Numbered from the stretch's first letter, positions 36,825 to 44,383 are shown. The stretch: DNA of 64,000 nucleotides from Nitrospirota bacterium (GCA_023475105.1 JAMCWJ010000010.1:1-64000); one strand, 5' to 3'. Translations and numbers: made by a program. The notes: generated from the sequence alone by a model not told the origin.

Positions 36825-37208
36825 CTACGTCGTATTCAGAAACGCGATGATATCCAGGATATCGTCGTCGGAAAGCTCCTGAATTGCCGGCATCTCGTAA
36901 AAGGGATGCCGTATCTGTCTTGCGATATTCGCAGGGGTGGCCGGTTTTTGGCTCACAGGAAGGACTGCCCTCTTGAGTATCCCCTTCAGCCCCGGACCAA
37001 AGACACGGTCGGTGCTGTAGGGATCGTGACAGCGACTGCATTTCAATGCAAACAGCAGCCTCCCTGTTTCAATACTCCGTTCGTCGGTCCGCACAACAAA
37101 CTTCGATTCCTTGTCCGGAAGGCCTTGCTGCAGGGTCATACTCCTGCATCCGGACAACAGCGCCGCGCACAGGAAAAAGAAAACTGCGATACGCTTGCGG
37201 TCGACCAC
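36825..37208 (-). CDS. c-type cytochrome lipoprotein, one haem
   Basis: 127 aa; lipobox LLSGC (Cys at 21), haem site CSRCHD (about residue 57) and likely axial Met in YEMPAIQELSDDDILDIIAFL. Different from the cytochrome at 21.8 kb. Periplasmic electron carrier anchored by lipid; partner unknown. Confidence 0.88.
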   Translation of the reverse strand: MVDRKRIAVFFFLCAALLSGCRSMTLQQGLPDKESKFVVRTDERSIETGRLLFALKCSRCHDPYSTDRVFGPGLKGILKRAVLPVSQKPATPANIARQIRHPFYEMPAIQELSDDDILDIIAFLNTT

Positions 37209-37379
37209 GGTACCCCTCTTTATTTGGAATTAATCTTGTTCAATTTTATCAAAAAAGGACAACAATGCAAATTCTTCCCGTTCCGGGGGGGGTCTGAATC
37301 TCCCTTTGAGCATCAAGCTATGGGCAGTTCATTCGGGAATGAAGGGCCGAGCTTAAGGAAGAAGCCGGAGGAATCGAAA

Positions 37380-37673
37380 TTATCTCAACCTGCTCCGGCA
37401 CTTCCTGCAGACGCGTCTGCTCATATCATTACCCAGGTACTTATTACATGACGGACATCTCCAGTTAACACTGCTGAAACCGATAAACGCAGCGATAACG
37501 AGAAGCTGCGCGCCAAAGATAGTATTTCCGGAGAAATCTCCCAGTACCGTCGGACCCTTGTAGAGCGCGGCAAGAAACAACACAAGAAACAGCGCCGCTC
37601 CTATGGCAAGGAGTTGACGTCTCCGACGCACTCCGAAATCCTGCATTATCTGTCTGCCGTCCTTTTTCGACAT
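37380..37673 (-). CDS. Small membrane protein with C-terminal zinc ribbon
   Basis: 97 aa: two TM helices (residues 20-40 and 52-70) then WRCPSCNKYLGNDMSRRVCRKCRSRL, two CxxC knuckles for one zinc. ATG 37673 has GAGG just upstream. Function unknown. Convergent-side gap 37209-37379 holds no gene. Confidence 0.75.
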   Translation of the reverse strand: MSKKDGRQIMQDFGVRRRRQLLAIGAALFLVLFLAALYKGPTVLGDFSGNTIFGAQLLVIAAFIGFSSVNWRCPSCNKYLGNDMSRRVCRKCRSRLR

Positions 37674-37721
37674 GGCTACCCTCTTTAACATGAAAGAGAT
37701 CAGCTATTATACCGCCGCCGG

Positions 37722-37871
37722 CTATTCAATGTCTTTCAGTTGCATGCGAATTTCCTTGAGCTTTGACCGATACGAGTCGGCATCGCCGTAATCGAAAATA
37801 TCGGAATAATTCAACGCGGCTTTGTATGCCTTTCGCTGCATTGAGAATAATAAACCTTCTCTTATTGCCAA
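37722..37871 (-). CDS. Possible 49-aa TPR-tail protein or gene remnant
   Basis: Open frame from TTG 37871 (or ATG 37841) ending LKEIRMQLKDIE. The product reads like the last helix pair of a TPR protein (KAYKAALNYSDIFDYGDADSYR). No ribosome site at either start, and an in-frame TAA lies just upstream, so it is more likely the stub of a lost gene than a live one. Confidence 0.4.
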   Translation of the reverse strand: MAIREGLLFSMQRKAYKAALNYSDIFDYGDADSYRSKLKEIRMQLKDIE

Positions 37872-37875
37872 AACG

Positions 37876-37884
37876 TGTTACACT
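37876..37884 (+). promoter_or_regulatory. Extended -10 promoter of infC
   Basis: TGT followed by TACACT (37879-37884); no clear -35. Predicted leader about 74 nt. Confidence 0.4.
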
Positions 37885-37964
37885 AATAAAAATTGCGGTT
37901 GTTGTGCACGGGATGTGCAGGACGGAAACCGGCAAAGACTACGGACAAAAAGGAGGATCACACC

Positions 37965-38510
37965 ATAGTTAATCGAAGACGAGCATTGCCAGGGCGGGTC
38001 GTCGACAAGACCCGCGTAAACAACCAGATACGCCTGCTTAACGGGAAAGAGATACGAGTTGTCGACGATGAAGGGCAAATCGGCATAATGGATCTTGCTT
38101 CGGCTTTGAAACTCGCCGGAGAACGGGAGTTGGACCTTGTGGAAATCAGCCCCGAGGCTGAGCCGCCGGTATGCAAGATCATGGACTACCGGAAATTCAA
38201 GTTCGAACAGGGCAAAAAACTTCGGAAAGCCAAGAAACAGCAAACGACTCTCGCACTCAAAGAAATCAGGATGCGCCCCATGATCGATACTCACGATTAT
38301 GAGTTCAAGAAGCGTAATGCGCGGAAGTTCCTCGATCACGGGGACAAGGTTAAAGTGACCATTCGGTTCAGAGGACGAGAATTTAGCCGCCAGGATCTGG
38401 GTGCGAGCGTTCTGAACAGGTTCGCGATGGAACTGGAGGATGTCGCAAAAGTGGAATCCCAGCCGAAGATGGACGGCAGGCAGATGGTAATGATTCTCAG
38501 GGCTTCGTAA
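37965..38510 (+). CDS. infC: Translation initiation factor IF-3, AUA start codon
   Basis: Binds the 30S subunit and checks start codons. N-domain with VNNQIRLLNGKEIRVVDDEGQIGIM, linker helix KKLRKAKKQQT, C-domain KEIRMRPMIDTHDYEFKKRNARKFL and VTIRFRGREFSRQDLG. The only codon at proper distance (eight nt) from the strong AGGAGG (37951-37956) and at the conserved N-terminus is ATA 37965, giving 181 aa. Rare start codons in infC are known to let IF-3 repress its own synthesis (AUU in E. coli). Unusually, rpmI and rplT do not follow. Confidence 0.92.
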   Translation: MVNRRRALPGRVVDKTRVNNQIRLLNGKEIRVVDDEGQIGIMDLASALKLAGERELDLVEISPEAEPPVCKIMDYRKFKFEQGKKLRKAKKQQTTLALKEIRMRPMIDTHDYEFKKRNARKFLDHGDKVKVTIRFRGREFSRQDLGASVLNRFAMELEDVAKVESQPKMDGRQMVMILRAS

Positions 38511-38571
38511 CACTCCTGAGCAGACTTCGGGAGCGCAGCGACGTCCCGAGGAAAAGTGGTTATGATTCTCC

Positions 38572-38601
38572 TTGCATAATTAGGCTGAGGCGTGCTATTC
38601 T
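38572..38601 (+). promoter_or_regulatory. Probable promoter of the first cold-shock gene
   Basis: TTGCAT (38572-38577), 18-nt spacer, TATTCT (38596-38601). Transcription would start near 38608, upstream of the hairpin at 38636, giving a leader of about 109 nt, the length class of cold-shock mRNA leaders. Confidence 0.5.
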
Positions 38602-38635
38602 AACTAAGAATTTTAGAAGTTTTTGCCGTTTATGA

Positions 38636-38669
38636 GGCCACAAAGACTTTTGACTTTGTGGCCTTTTTT
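38636..38669 (+). terminator. Strong intrinsic terminator between infC and csp1
   Basis: GGCCACAAAG, 8-nt loop, CTTTGTGGCC: a perfect 10-bp stem directly followed by six T. It ends infC transcription, but also lies 28 nt downstream of the predicted csp1 start, so it may act as an attenuator there. Confidence 0.85.
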
Positions 38670-38716
38670 GTTGGGACCTTCTGAGATTTGAGTCTATAGA
38701 TAAGGAGGTAAAAGAA

Positions 38717-38917
38717 ATGGAACAAGGAACTGTGAAGTGGTTTAGCGACAGCAAAGGTTTTGGATTCATTACAAATGAAGACGGAAGCGAAGCTTTTGTC
38801 CACCATACGTCCATCCTGGGCAACGGCTTTAAGAGTCTTGCCGAGGGTGACAAGGTCAGCTTCGATACCGAAAAAGGCCCGAAAGGTCCCAAGGCGATCA
38901 ATGTCGTCAGACTGTAA
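38717..38917 (+). CDS. Cold-shock protein, CspA family (copy 1)
   Basis: 66-aa OB-fold RNA chaperone. RNP1 KGFGFI and RNP2 FVHH are intact; [20 protein letters not shown] is typical. AAGGAGG eight nt upstream. Tandem with copy 2 (about 70% alike by eye); each gene is followed by its own hairpin. Confidence 0.95.
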   Translation: MEQGTVKWFSDSKGFGFITNEDGSEAFVHHTSILGNGFKSLAEGDKVSFDTEKGPKGPKAINVVRL

Positions 38918-38924
38918 TTAGAGT

Positions 38925-38956
38925 GAGAAGACCCCTCCGCTGGAAGGGGTCTTCTC
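38925..38956 (+). terminator. Hairpin after csp1
   Basis: A perfect 12-bp stem GAGAAGACCCCT / AGGGGTCTTCTC with an 8-nt loop, starting eight nt after the stop; no T-tract. May protect the 3' end or attenuate read-through into csp2. Confidence 0.6.
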
Positions 38957-39043
38957 ATGAGAGGGAAGATGAACAACAGTGCCCCGATGGCTGAAATCTG
39001 AGTGCGCGCCGGGATTTCACTTAACAGGAAAGGAGTTACCGCA

Positions 39044-39244
39044 ATGACCAAAGGAAAAGTAAAGTGGTTCAACGATTCCAAAGGCTTCGGCTTTATTACG
39101 AGAGATGACGGGTCCGACGTCTTTGTCCACCATGATTCGATCCAGAGCAACGGGTCAAAGACCCTTGTCGAAGGCGATATGGTGAGCTTTGAGGTTGAAA
39201 AGGGCCCGAAGGGTCCAAAGGCAATCAACGTCGTCAAACTGTAG
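39044..39244 (+). CDS. Cold-shock protein, CspA family (copy 2)
   Basis: 66 aa, [20 protein letters not shown] with RNP1 KGFGFI and RNP2 VFVHH. ATG 39044 is preceded by AAAGGAG at eight nt; the frame opens 14 codons earlier without support. A ten-codon ORF (38969-39001) sits in its leader. Conditions of expression of the two copies may differ. Confidence 0.95.
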   Translation: MTKGKVKWFNDSKGFGFITRDDGSDVFVHHDSIQSNGSKTLVEGDMVSFEVEKGPKGPKAINVVKL

Positions 39245-39253
39245 CCGACCTGA

Positions 39254-39282
39254 GAAGTCCCTCTGTGGCGCAGGGGGGCTTC
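39254..39282 (+). terminator. Hairpin after csp2
   Basis: GAAG(T)CCCTCTG, 5-nt loop, CAGGGGG(G)CTTC: stem with small mismatches, no long T-tract; lies between csp2 and the next ORF, 17 nt before its ATG. Confidence 0.4.
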
Positions 39283-39298
39283 ATCTGAAAGGTGAACG

Positions 39299-39676
39299 AT
39301 GACATACCGTGAAAAGTGCGATGCAAGAATCGAAAGAATGCAGAAAAAGCATGACGCAGGTCTTATCTCCAAGCGTTTTCCTGAAGTCTCGAGTATAGTT
39401 GTCGATATGGAACACCACAGGAAGGGAATAAGCCCGATTCTTCTGTTGCGGACTCTCATTTTCTCGTCCGGCAGTCACGCGTATTTTCACGTTGAATGTC
39501 TGAACAGCGATTGCAAAGATTGTACTGAGGGGTTTGATTTGGATCAAGTCGTTGCTGCGATGATCAGAGGTCATGCATCATCGAGGGAGGGGCAGTTGGA
39601 TTGCGAGGGGAATGGTCTCACTTCCAGCTATGTGAACATCAGCTATAAAGTTACGATACAGTACACCGAAAATTAA
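39299..39676 (+). CDS. Conserved-looking hypothetical protein downstream of cold-shock genes
   Basis: 125 aa, no signal peptide or TM segment. N-terminal basic coiled helix (REKCDARIERMQKKHDAGL), then alternating strands and a Cys cluster ECLNSDCKDC that could bind a metal. AAGGTG lies near the ATG. Directly downstream of two csp genes on the same strand, it may be co-expressed with them. I do not recognise a family. Confidence 0.7.
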   Translation: MTYREKCDARIERMQKKHDAGLISKRFPEVSSIVVDMEHHRKGISPILLLRTLIFSSGSHAYFHVECLNSDCKDCTEGFDLDQVVAAMIRGHASSREGQLDCEGNGLTSSYVNISYKVTIQYTEN

Positions 39677-39777
39677 GGAAATGCACGAAGTTTCCGGCGA
39701 CGTTCTCATCGATCTTCTTCGGTTCTATCAGAAACGGACGACAAGGCAAATTCTCTCTGTTCCGGAGCCGCCCCACC

Positions 39778-39806
39778 TTTGAGCTCCGGCCTTTTGATGC
39801 TATACT
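39778..39806 (+). promoter_or_regulatory. Promoter of acyl-CoA synthetase beta, probably leaderless
   Basis: TTTGAG (39778-39783), 17-nt spacer ending TGC (extended -10), TATACT (39801-39806). The ATG begins eight nt after the box's last base, at the expected transcription start; no Shine-Dalgarno. Confidence 0.65.
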
Positions 39807-39813
39807 TGCTTGT

Positions 39814-40488
39814 ATGAGAGAAGCCGAGATCATCCGGGACTGCATCGGGAGGGACAGAGGGAGGAAGGTCTTCCTCGAACACGAAGTGAAAGGACTCCTT
39901 GCGGAGATGGGACTTCCTGTTCCGAGGGGAACCTTTCTCAGAAAGGGTGAGACGCTGTCCGGAAAGCCGGACCTTGCCTATCCGCTCGCCGTGAAAGTCT
40001 CATCCGAAAAGATCGCTTCAAAGACCGATGTGGGAGGGGTGAAGATCGGGATAGGGAGCGAGGAGGAGCTGAGACTGGCGGTGCAGGAGTTGTCCCGTAT
40101 CGAGCATGCGGAAGGCGTCCTCGTCGAAGAGATGGCGCCTCCGGGCCTCGAAGTGATCATAGGGGGAATCACCGACAGTCAATTCGGACCCGTCGTCATG
40201 TTCGGTCTGGGAGGGGTTTTCGTCGAGGTCTTTAAGGACGTGTCTTTCGGCCTCGCGCCTCTTACCCCGGACGACGCACGCTGGGTCATCAGCCAGATCA
40301 AAGGGCATGTGCTTCTCGGCGGATACAGGGGAGGGCCTCCCCTCGATAAAGACCGTCTCACGGAGATGATCGTCTCTGTTTCCGAGGTGATGGCGACAGG
40401 CCTCGTCGGGGAGATCGACCTGAACCCCGTGGCCCTTTACGCCGACGGCGCCATGATTCTCGACGCGAAAATGCAGACACGTGCCTGA
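39814..40488 (+). CDS. ADP-forming acetate/acyl-CoA synthetase, beta subunit (ATP-grasp)
   Basis: ATP-grasp_5 domain subunit that phosphorylates ADP from the phospho-His of alpha. LAYPLAVKVSSEKIASKTDVGGVKIG, VLVEEMAPPGLEVIIGG, FGPVVMFGLGGVFVEVFKDVSFGLAPL and EIDLNPV are the family blocks. 224 aa, like archaeal beta subunits (about 230). Its alpha partner is 9.5 kb upstream next to E2, so the two are transcribed separately. Confidence 0.9.
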   Translation: MREAEIIRDCIGRDRGRKVFLEHEVKGLLAEMGLPVPRGTFLRKGETLSGKPDLAYPLAVKVSSEKIASKTDVGGVKIGIGSEEELRLAVQELSRIEHAEGVLVEEMAPPGLEVIIGGITDSQFGPVVMFGLGGVFVEVFKDVSFGLAPLTPDDARWVISQIKGHVLLGGYRGGPPLDKDRLTEMIVSVSEVMATGLVGEIDLNPVALYADGAMILDAKMQTRA

Positions 40489-40532
40489 AGAGCCCTCCTC
40501 CCGATACCGCTGATTGAGAAAACTAAAAGTTG

Positions 40533-40538
40533 TATAAT
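40533..40538 (+). promoter_or_regulatory. -10 box of rel, probably leaderless
   Basis: Perfect TATAAT five nt before the ATG at 40544; the upstream -35 is weak. No ribosome site exists. Confidence 0.5.
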
Positions 40539-40543
40539 AGTGT

Positions 40544-42673
40544 ATGGCGGAAGAAGAGGTAACTATTGATTCTCTCACCACAAAAGTCCGCTCGTACAGT
40601 CCGGAAGCAGATGTCGAACTCCTGAGAAAGGCTTACATTTTTTCGAGGGAGGCGCACTGCAGCCAGAAGAGGATAGAGGGCACCCCCTACATCAACCATC
40701 CTCTCTCAGTTGCCGACATCCTCGCCGACATGGAAATGGATGTGGCGACCATCGCCGCGGGCCTCCTGCACGACACCATCGAAGACACCGGCACAACTGC
40801 CAAGGATATAAAGGAAATCTTCGGAGAAGAGATCGCCTTTCTCGTGGAATCGCTCACTAAACTGAGCAAGATAGAGTTCAAGACGAAGGAAGAGGCCCAG
40901 GCAGAAAACTTCAGGAAAATGCTCCTCGCCATGTCTGAAGATATCAGGGTCATCCTCATAAAATTCGCCGACAGGCTCCACAATATGCGGACACTCCAGT
41001 TTCTTCCCGAAAACAAGCGGCGCAGGATCGCCACGGAGACGCTCGAGATCTACGCCCCGCTCGCGAACAGGCTCGGTATCGGATGGCTCAAGATCGAGTT
41101 CGAGGACCTGAGTTTCAAGATCCTGATGCCGGAACTGTACGACGAACTGGTGCGGAAAGTCGCAAAGAGAACGGAAGAGCAGGAAGGATACCTCAAGGAA
41201 GTCGGCGCGACGATTGAGGAGAAACTGAGAGAAGAGGGCCTCCACGGAAGGGTATCCGGAAGGGTCAAGCACTACTACGGCATTTACCAGAAGATGCAGC
41301 GGCAGAGGATAACCTTTGACCAAGTGAACGACGTCCTCGGCCTGAGGATCATTACGGATACGAACGCCAACTGTTATACGATCATGGGCATCATTCACTC
41401 TCTCTGGACGCCGATTCCGGGAAGGTTCAAGGACTATATCGCGATGCCCAAATCGAACATGTACCAATCTTTGCACACGTCAGTCATAGGGCCGAAGGGC
41501 GAGCGGGTGGAGTTCCAGATACGGACGGAAGAGATGCACAAGATTGCGGAAGAGGGCATCGCCTCCCACTGGAGGTATAAGGAAAAGGACTCCGTCGGGG
41601 ACAGGGACAGCAGGTATATCTCATGGCTCAGGGAGCTGATACAGTCCCAGAAGGAGCTGCGCGATGCCCGCGAGTTTCTTGAAGAGGTCAAAGGAGAGGT
41701 CATACCCGAAGTCGTATACGTCTTCACTCCCACAGGCGAGATAAAAGAGCTTCCCGTCGGCTCTACACCGGTGGACTTCGCTTACAGCATCCATACGCAG
41801 GTGGGACACAAGTGCGTCGGCGCAAAGGTGAACGGCAGGATTGTTCCCCTGAGATACCAGATGAGGAACGGCGATACCGTCGAGATCATCACCTCGCCGA
41901 CCCACGGGCCGAGCAGGGACTGGCTCAAGTTCGTCGTTACGCAGCGTGCGAAAAACAGGATAAAACAGTGGATCAAGTCCGAGGAAACGAAGCAGAGCAT
42001 CGAGCTCGGATTGAAACTCCTCGAGGTCGAGATCAGACGGCATCACCTCAAACCTTCGATACTCAAGACACCGGAGATGCAGGCCGTTGCAAAAGAGTTC
42101 AGCATGCAGTCTTTCGACGACCTCCTCGTTTCAGTGGGATACGGGAAAGTTTCTCCCCATCAGGTGATTAACCGCTTCCTGCCCGAGAAAATGCCCGAGG
42201 AGGCCGTCCACAGGGAAGCAAGACCCGGGAAGGAACAGAAGGGCATCAGTATCAAAGGCATCGACCACATCCTGTACCACACCGCAAAGTGCTGCTTCCC
42301 CATACCGGGCGACGCACTCGTCGGTTTTGTCACACGGGGAAGGGGCGTGACGATTCACAGAAGGGACTGCCCCAACCTCGAGCAGCTCGCGATCGATGAT
42401 GCAAGGATCGTCGGAGTGGACTGGAAGCCCGGGAACGAAACGACTTCGACAGCGCGGCTCGTCGTCGATGCCGTCGACAGACCCGGCGTGATTGCGGACC
42501 TGAGTGCGCTGATCTCGTCGGTGAATGTGAATATCAGTCATATCGAGGCGAACACCACCCAGGACAAGAAAGCGCACATCAACTTCAACCTCGAGGTGAA
42601 AGACAAAATGCAGCTCGCGGGCCTTATGCAGAAAATCGCGCAGACGGAGGGTATCGTAAGAGTGAAGAGATAA
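40544..42673 (+). CDS. rel: Bifunctional (p)ppGpp synthetase/hydrolase, RelA/SpoT family
   Basis: Makes and degrades the stringent-response alarmone. N-terminal HD hydrolase domain with NHPLSVADILADMEMD and GLLHDTIEDT (HD at about 75), synthetase domain with RVKHYYGIYQKMQ, RFKDYIAMPKSNMYQSLHTS (RxKD motif of bifunctional enzymes), TGS domain (VYVFTPTGEIKELPVG...), helical/zinc-finger region with KCCFPIPGD, and C-terminal ACT domain (DRPGVIADLSALISS). 709 aa. Hydrolase and synthetase motifs both look intact, so I expect both activities. Confidence 0.95.
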   Translation: MAEEEVTIDSLTTKVRSYSPEADVELLRKAYIFSREAHCSQKRIEGTPYINHPLSVADILADMEMDVATIAAGLLHDTIEDTGTTAKDIKEIFGEEIAFLVESLTKLSKIEFKTKEEAQAENFRKMLLAMSEDIRVILIKFADRLHNMRTLQFLPENKRRRIATETLEIYAPLANRLGIGWLKIEFEDLSFKILMPELYDELVRKVAKRTEEQEGYLKEVGATIEEKLREEGLHGRVSGRVKHYYGIYQKMQRQRITFDQVNDVLGLRIITDTNANCYTIMGIIHSLWTPIPGRFKDYIAMPKSNMYQSLHTSVIGPKGERVEFQIRTEEMHKIAEEGIASHWRYKEKDSVGDRDSRYISWLRELIQSQKELRDAREFLEEVKGEVIPEVVYVFTPTGEIKELPVGSTPVDFAYSIHTQVGHKCVGAKVNGRIVPLRYQMRNGDTVEIITSPTHGPSRDWLKFVVTQRAKNRIKQWIKSEETKQSIELGLKLLEVEIRRHHLKPSILKTPEMQAVAKEFSMQSFDDLLVSVGYGKVSPHQVINRFLPEKMPEEAVHREARPGKEQKGISIKGIDHILYHTAKCCFPIPGDALVGFVTRGRGVTIHRRDCPNLEQLAIDDARIVGVDWKPGNETTSTARLVVDAVDRPGVIADLSALISSVNVNISHIEANTTQDKKAHINFNLEVKDKMQLAGLMQKIAQTEGIVRVKR

Positions 42674-42676
42674 GCA

Positions 42677-42696
42677 GTTCCTCTTCGGAAAGGAAC
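42677..42696 (+). terminator. Hairpin after rel
   Basis: GTTCC/GGAAC stem extended by TC/GA around a UUCG tetraloop, four nt after the rel stop; no T-tract. Lies between convergent rel and a small minus-strand ORF. Confidence 0.35.
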
Positions 42697-42706
42697 GGGG
42701 GAAGAT

Positions 42707-42874
42707 TTACCGGTCGTCCTTCCTTCCCGGACCCTCCTTCTGAAAAGAGCCGGCTTTGCTTCCTTTTTCCGGCTTCAGTCTTATTCCCAGTACAAGCAGG
42801 GCGAGCGCACCCACGCCGATACCTGCCCTCATCAACGGCCCCAATGCGGAAAGCCCCTTTCTGAGAATCCTCAT
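42707..42874 (-). CDS. 55-aa small single-TM protein
   Basis: Short for automatic callers but well formed: ATG 42874 with AGGGGAAGGGA upstream, basic N-terminus (MRILRKGLSALGPLMR), one TM helix (residues 17-31, AGIGVGALALLVLGI) and a charged tail rich in Lys/Gly. It starts 88 nt after the pseudo-receiver/PilZ gene on the same strand and is likely co-transcribed. Inner-membrane protein, N-in; function unknown. Confidence 0.55.
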   Translation of the reverse strand: MRILRKGLSALGPLMRAGIGVGALALLVLGIRLKPEKGSKAGSFQKEGPGRKDDR

Positions 42875-42962
42875 TCCCTTCCCCTATGGCCCCGGGCAGC
42901 AGGGCAGCCCATGCGGACCTGCGGGGAACCGCGCGGGTGCGTGAACGGAGCTGCCGGACGGA

Positions 42963-43649
42963 TCAGGCGTGCTCGCCTCCTTGTGCGACCAGGGACTTGA
43001 CGGCTGCAGCCGCTTTCGCACTGAGGCCGGTAAACCGGACGCCGTAATGGTTGTCGTCGCGTGCATTCTTCTTCCCGACCGCCCTCATGATTTCGGCCCT
43101 CGCAGCTATCTTTCCGCCTCCCGGGGGAGTGAAGGAACAGGTTATGGAATCGCCTTCGAAGAGAAGGGCAGAAGTGCGGAACATCATGCCCGAAGCGCTG
43201 ATATTCTCCGTGCGACCGGTAAACGGGAGGGTCTTCGCCTTTCCGTAGATTCGTATGCTGACCGGAATCCTGCAGGACATCCTCGGAGCGACGCGGAGGA
43301 GCCTATATGCCTCCTGGAGCAGCAGGTCACGGTCGATCGGCCGGGAAATGAAGGCATTCGCCCGACACCGCACGCACCGTTCAAGGTCGACCTCCGTTCC
43401 CGAGCAGATAAGGATGACAGAGACATTCCTGAGCTGCTCCTCCTCGCGTATGCGGTTGCACAGCACCTCTCCGTTTATGTCCGGTGTCGCAAGTTTGGCG
43501 ATGATGAGGTCCGCCCTCATTGCCTTGTGAAGGGCAAGCGCCTTCTCGTTCGTCGCCGCAGTGACTATTCTGACGCCTGACCTGTCGAGGAAGCTCTTCT
43601 CCCTCTCAAGGATTGCCTTGATATCTTTTGCAACGATCACTTTCTTCAT
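42963..43649 (-). CDS. Degenerate receiver plus PilZ (c-di-GMP-binding) protein
   Basis: Residues 1-120 fold like a response-regulator receiver, but the phospho-acceptor Asp is replaced by Lys (ADLIIAKLATPDINGE), so phosphorylation is unlikely. Residues 125-220 form a PilZ domain with both binding motifs: RMSCR (RxxxR) and NISASGM ((D/N)xSxxG). It should therefore sense c-di-GMP. ATG 43649 gives 228 aa; no ribosome site and a near -10 box suggest a very short leader. Confidence 0.85.
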   Translation of the reverse strand: MKKVIVAKDIKAILEREKSFLDRSGVRIVTAATNEKALALHKAMRADLIIAKLATPDINGEVLCNRIREEEQLRNVSVILICSGTEVDLERCVRCRANAFISRPIDRDLLLQEAYRLLRVAPRMSCRIPVSIRIYGKAKTLPFTGRTENISASGMMFRTSALLFEGDSITCSFTPPGGGKIAARAEIMRAVGKKNARDDNHYGVRFTGLSAKAAAAVKSLVAQGGEHA

Positions 43650-43663
43650 GGGCAAGCGCAATC

Positions 43664-43669
43664 ATTATA
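43664..43669 (-). promoter_or_regulatory. -10 box of the pseudo-receiver/PilZ gene
   Basis: Minus strand TATAAT, 14 nt before the ATG, predicting a leader of about eight nt without ribosome site. Confidence 0.45.
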
Positions 43670-43719
43670 TAAATATCATGAATTGCCTGTAAAGGTCCGG
43701 TGACGGACGGGACTTCTGC

Positions 43720-43941
43720 ATGCTCGTATGCAGGAAAAGAGAGAACAGTTCGGCGTACTTCGGCTCCCTCCTATACATGGATCAGAACACGGGGACTTTT
43801 ACCTTACGGCACTTTGCGGATGAGGCCGCCGAGGAAGAAATTGTCCGCAACGCGGAGGAATTCATCCGAAGCTCCCTTTTCACGCCGTTCACCCGATTCG
43901 GTCCCAGACAGTCGGCCGGCATTCCTGCTGGCGCCGCATAG
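43720..43941 (+). CDS. Possible 73-aa hypothetical protein
   Basis: An open frame divergent from the PilZ gene. Its middle (DQNTGTFTLRHFADEAAEEEIV) has a protein-like composition, but there is no ribosome site at 43720 or at the inner ATG 43777, and GC-rich sequence keeps other frames open too. Uncertain. Confidence 0.3.
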   Translation: MLVCRKRENSSAYFGSLLYMDQNTGTFTLRHFADEAAEEEIVRNAEEFIRSSLFTPFTRFGPRQSAGIPAGAA

Positions 43942-43949
43942 AGCTCGGT

Positions 43950-44383
43950 TCAGGCGCGCGCCTTCGCAGACTGCACGACCGCGTCGTCAAAACGGATGAG
44001 CACCTTGACGGTCTCCTTTCTTCTCACCGCCTCGAAACTCCGCCATTACGCCATCCCGGCCGAAAATCCCGATCGCCTTTCGCGCCGGGCAGTGGTTCTT
44101 CAGCCCCTTCAGGCAGTATTCGCATGCTCCACAACCGCAATTGATCTCACCGACGACCCTCTTGCCCGGCAGGTCCTGACCGGCATCGCGCACTCTCTCG
44201 ACCACTCCGACGAATTCATGGCCGGGTACTCCCTTGAAACCCTTGTATCCTTTTATGACCTCGATATCGGTCCCGCAGATTCCCGCAATGACTCACGCGT
44301 ATCAATGCCTCGCCGCCTCCGGGTTCGGGAAGGGGATAGTCCTCGACAAATTTCAACTTGCGGTCAAAAACTATGGCTTTCAT
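43950..44383 (-). pseudogene. Zinc-type alcohol dehydrogenase (MDR family), frameshifted and internally deleted
   Basis: From ATG 44383 the minus strand encodes an MDR N-terminus (MKAIVFDRKLKFVEDYPLPE ... ALIRVSHCG); one extra A near 44290 shifts the frame, after which CGTDIEVIKGYKGFKGVPGHEFVG and the structural-zinc segment NCGCGACEYCLKGLKNHC follow. At about 44035 the reading jumps, in another frame, to a family-like C-terminus (EAVRRKETVKVLIRF), stop 43950. Roughly 200 central residues, including the NAD-binding fold, are gone. It lies 55 nt after arsM and was probably part of that operon. Confidence 0.85.
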
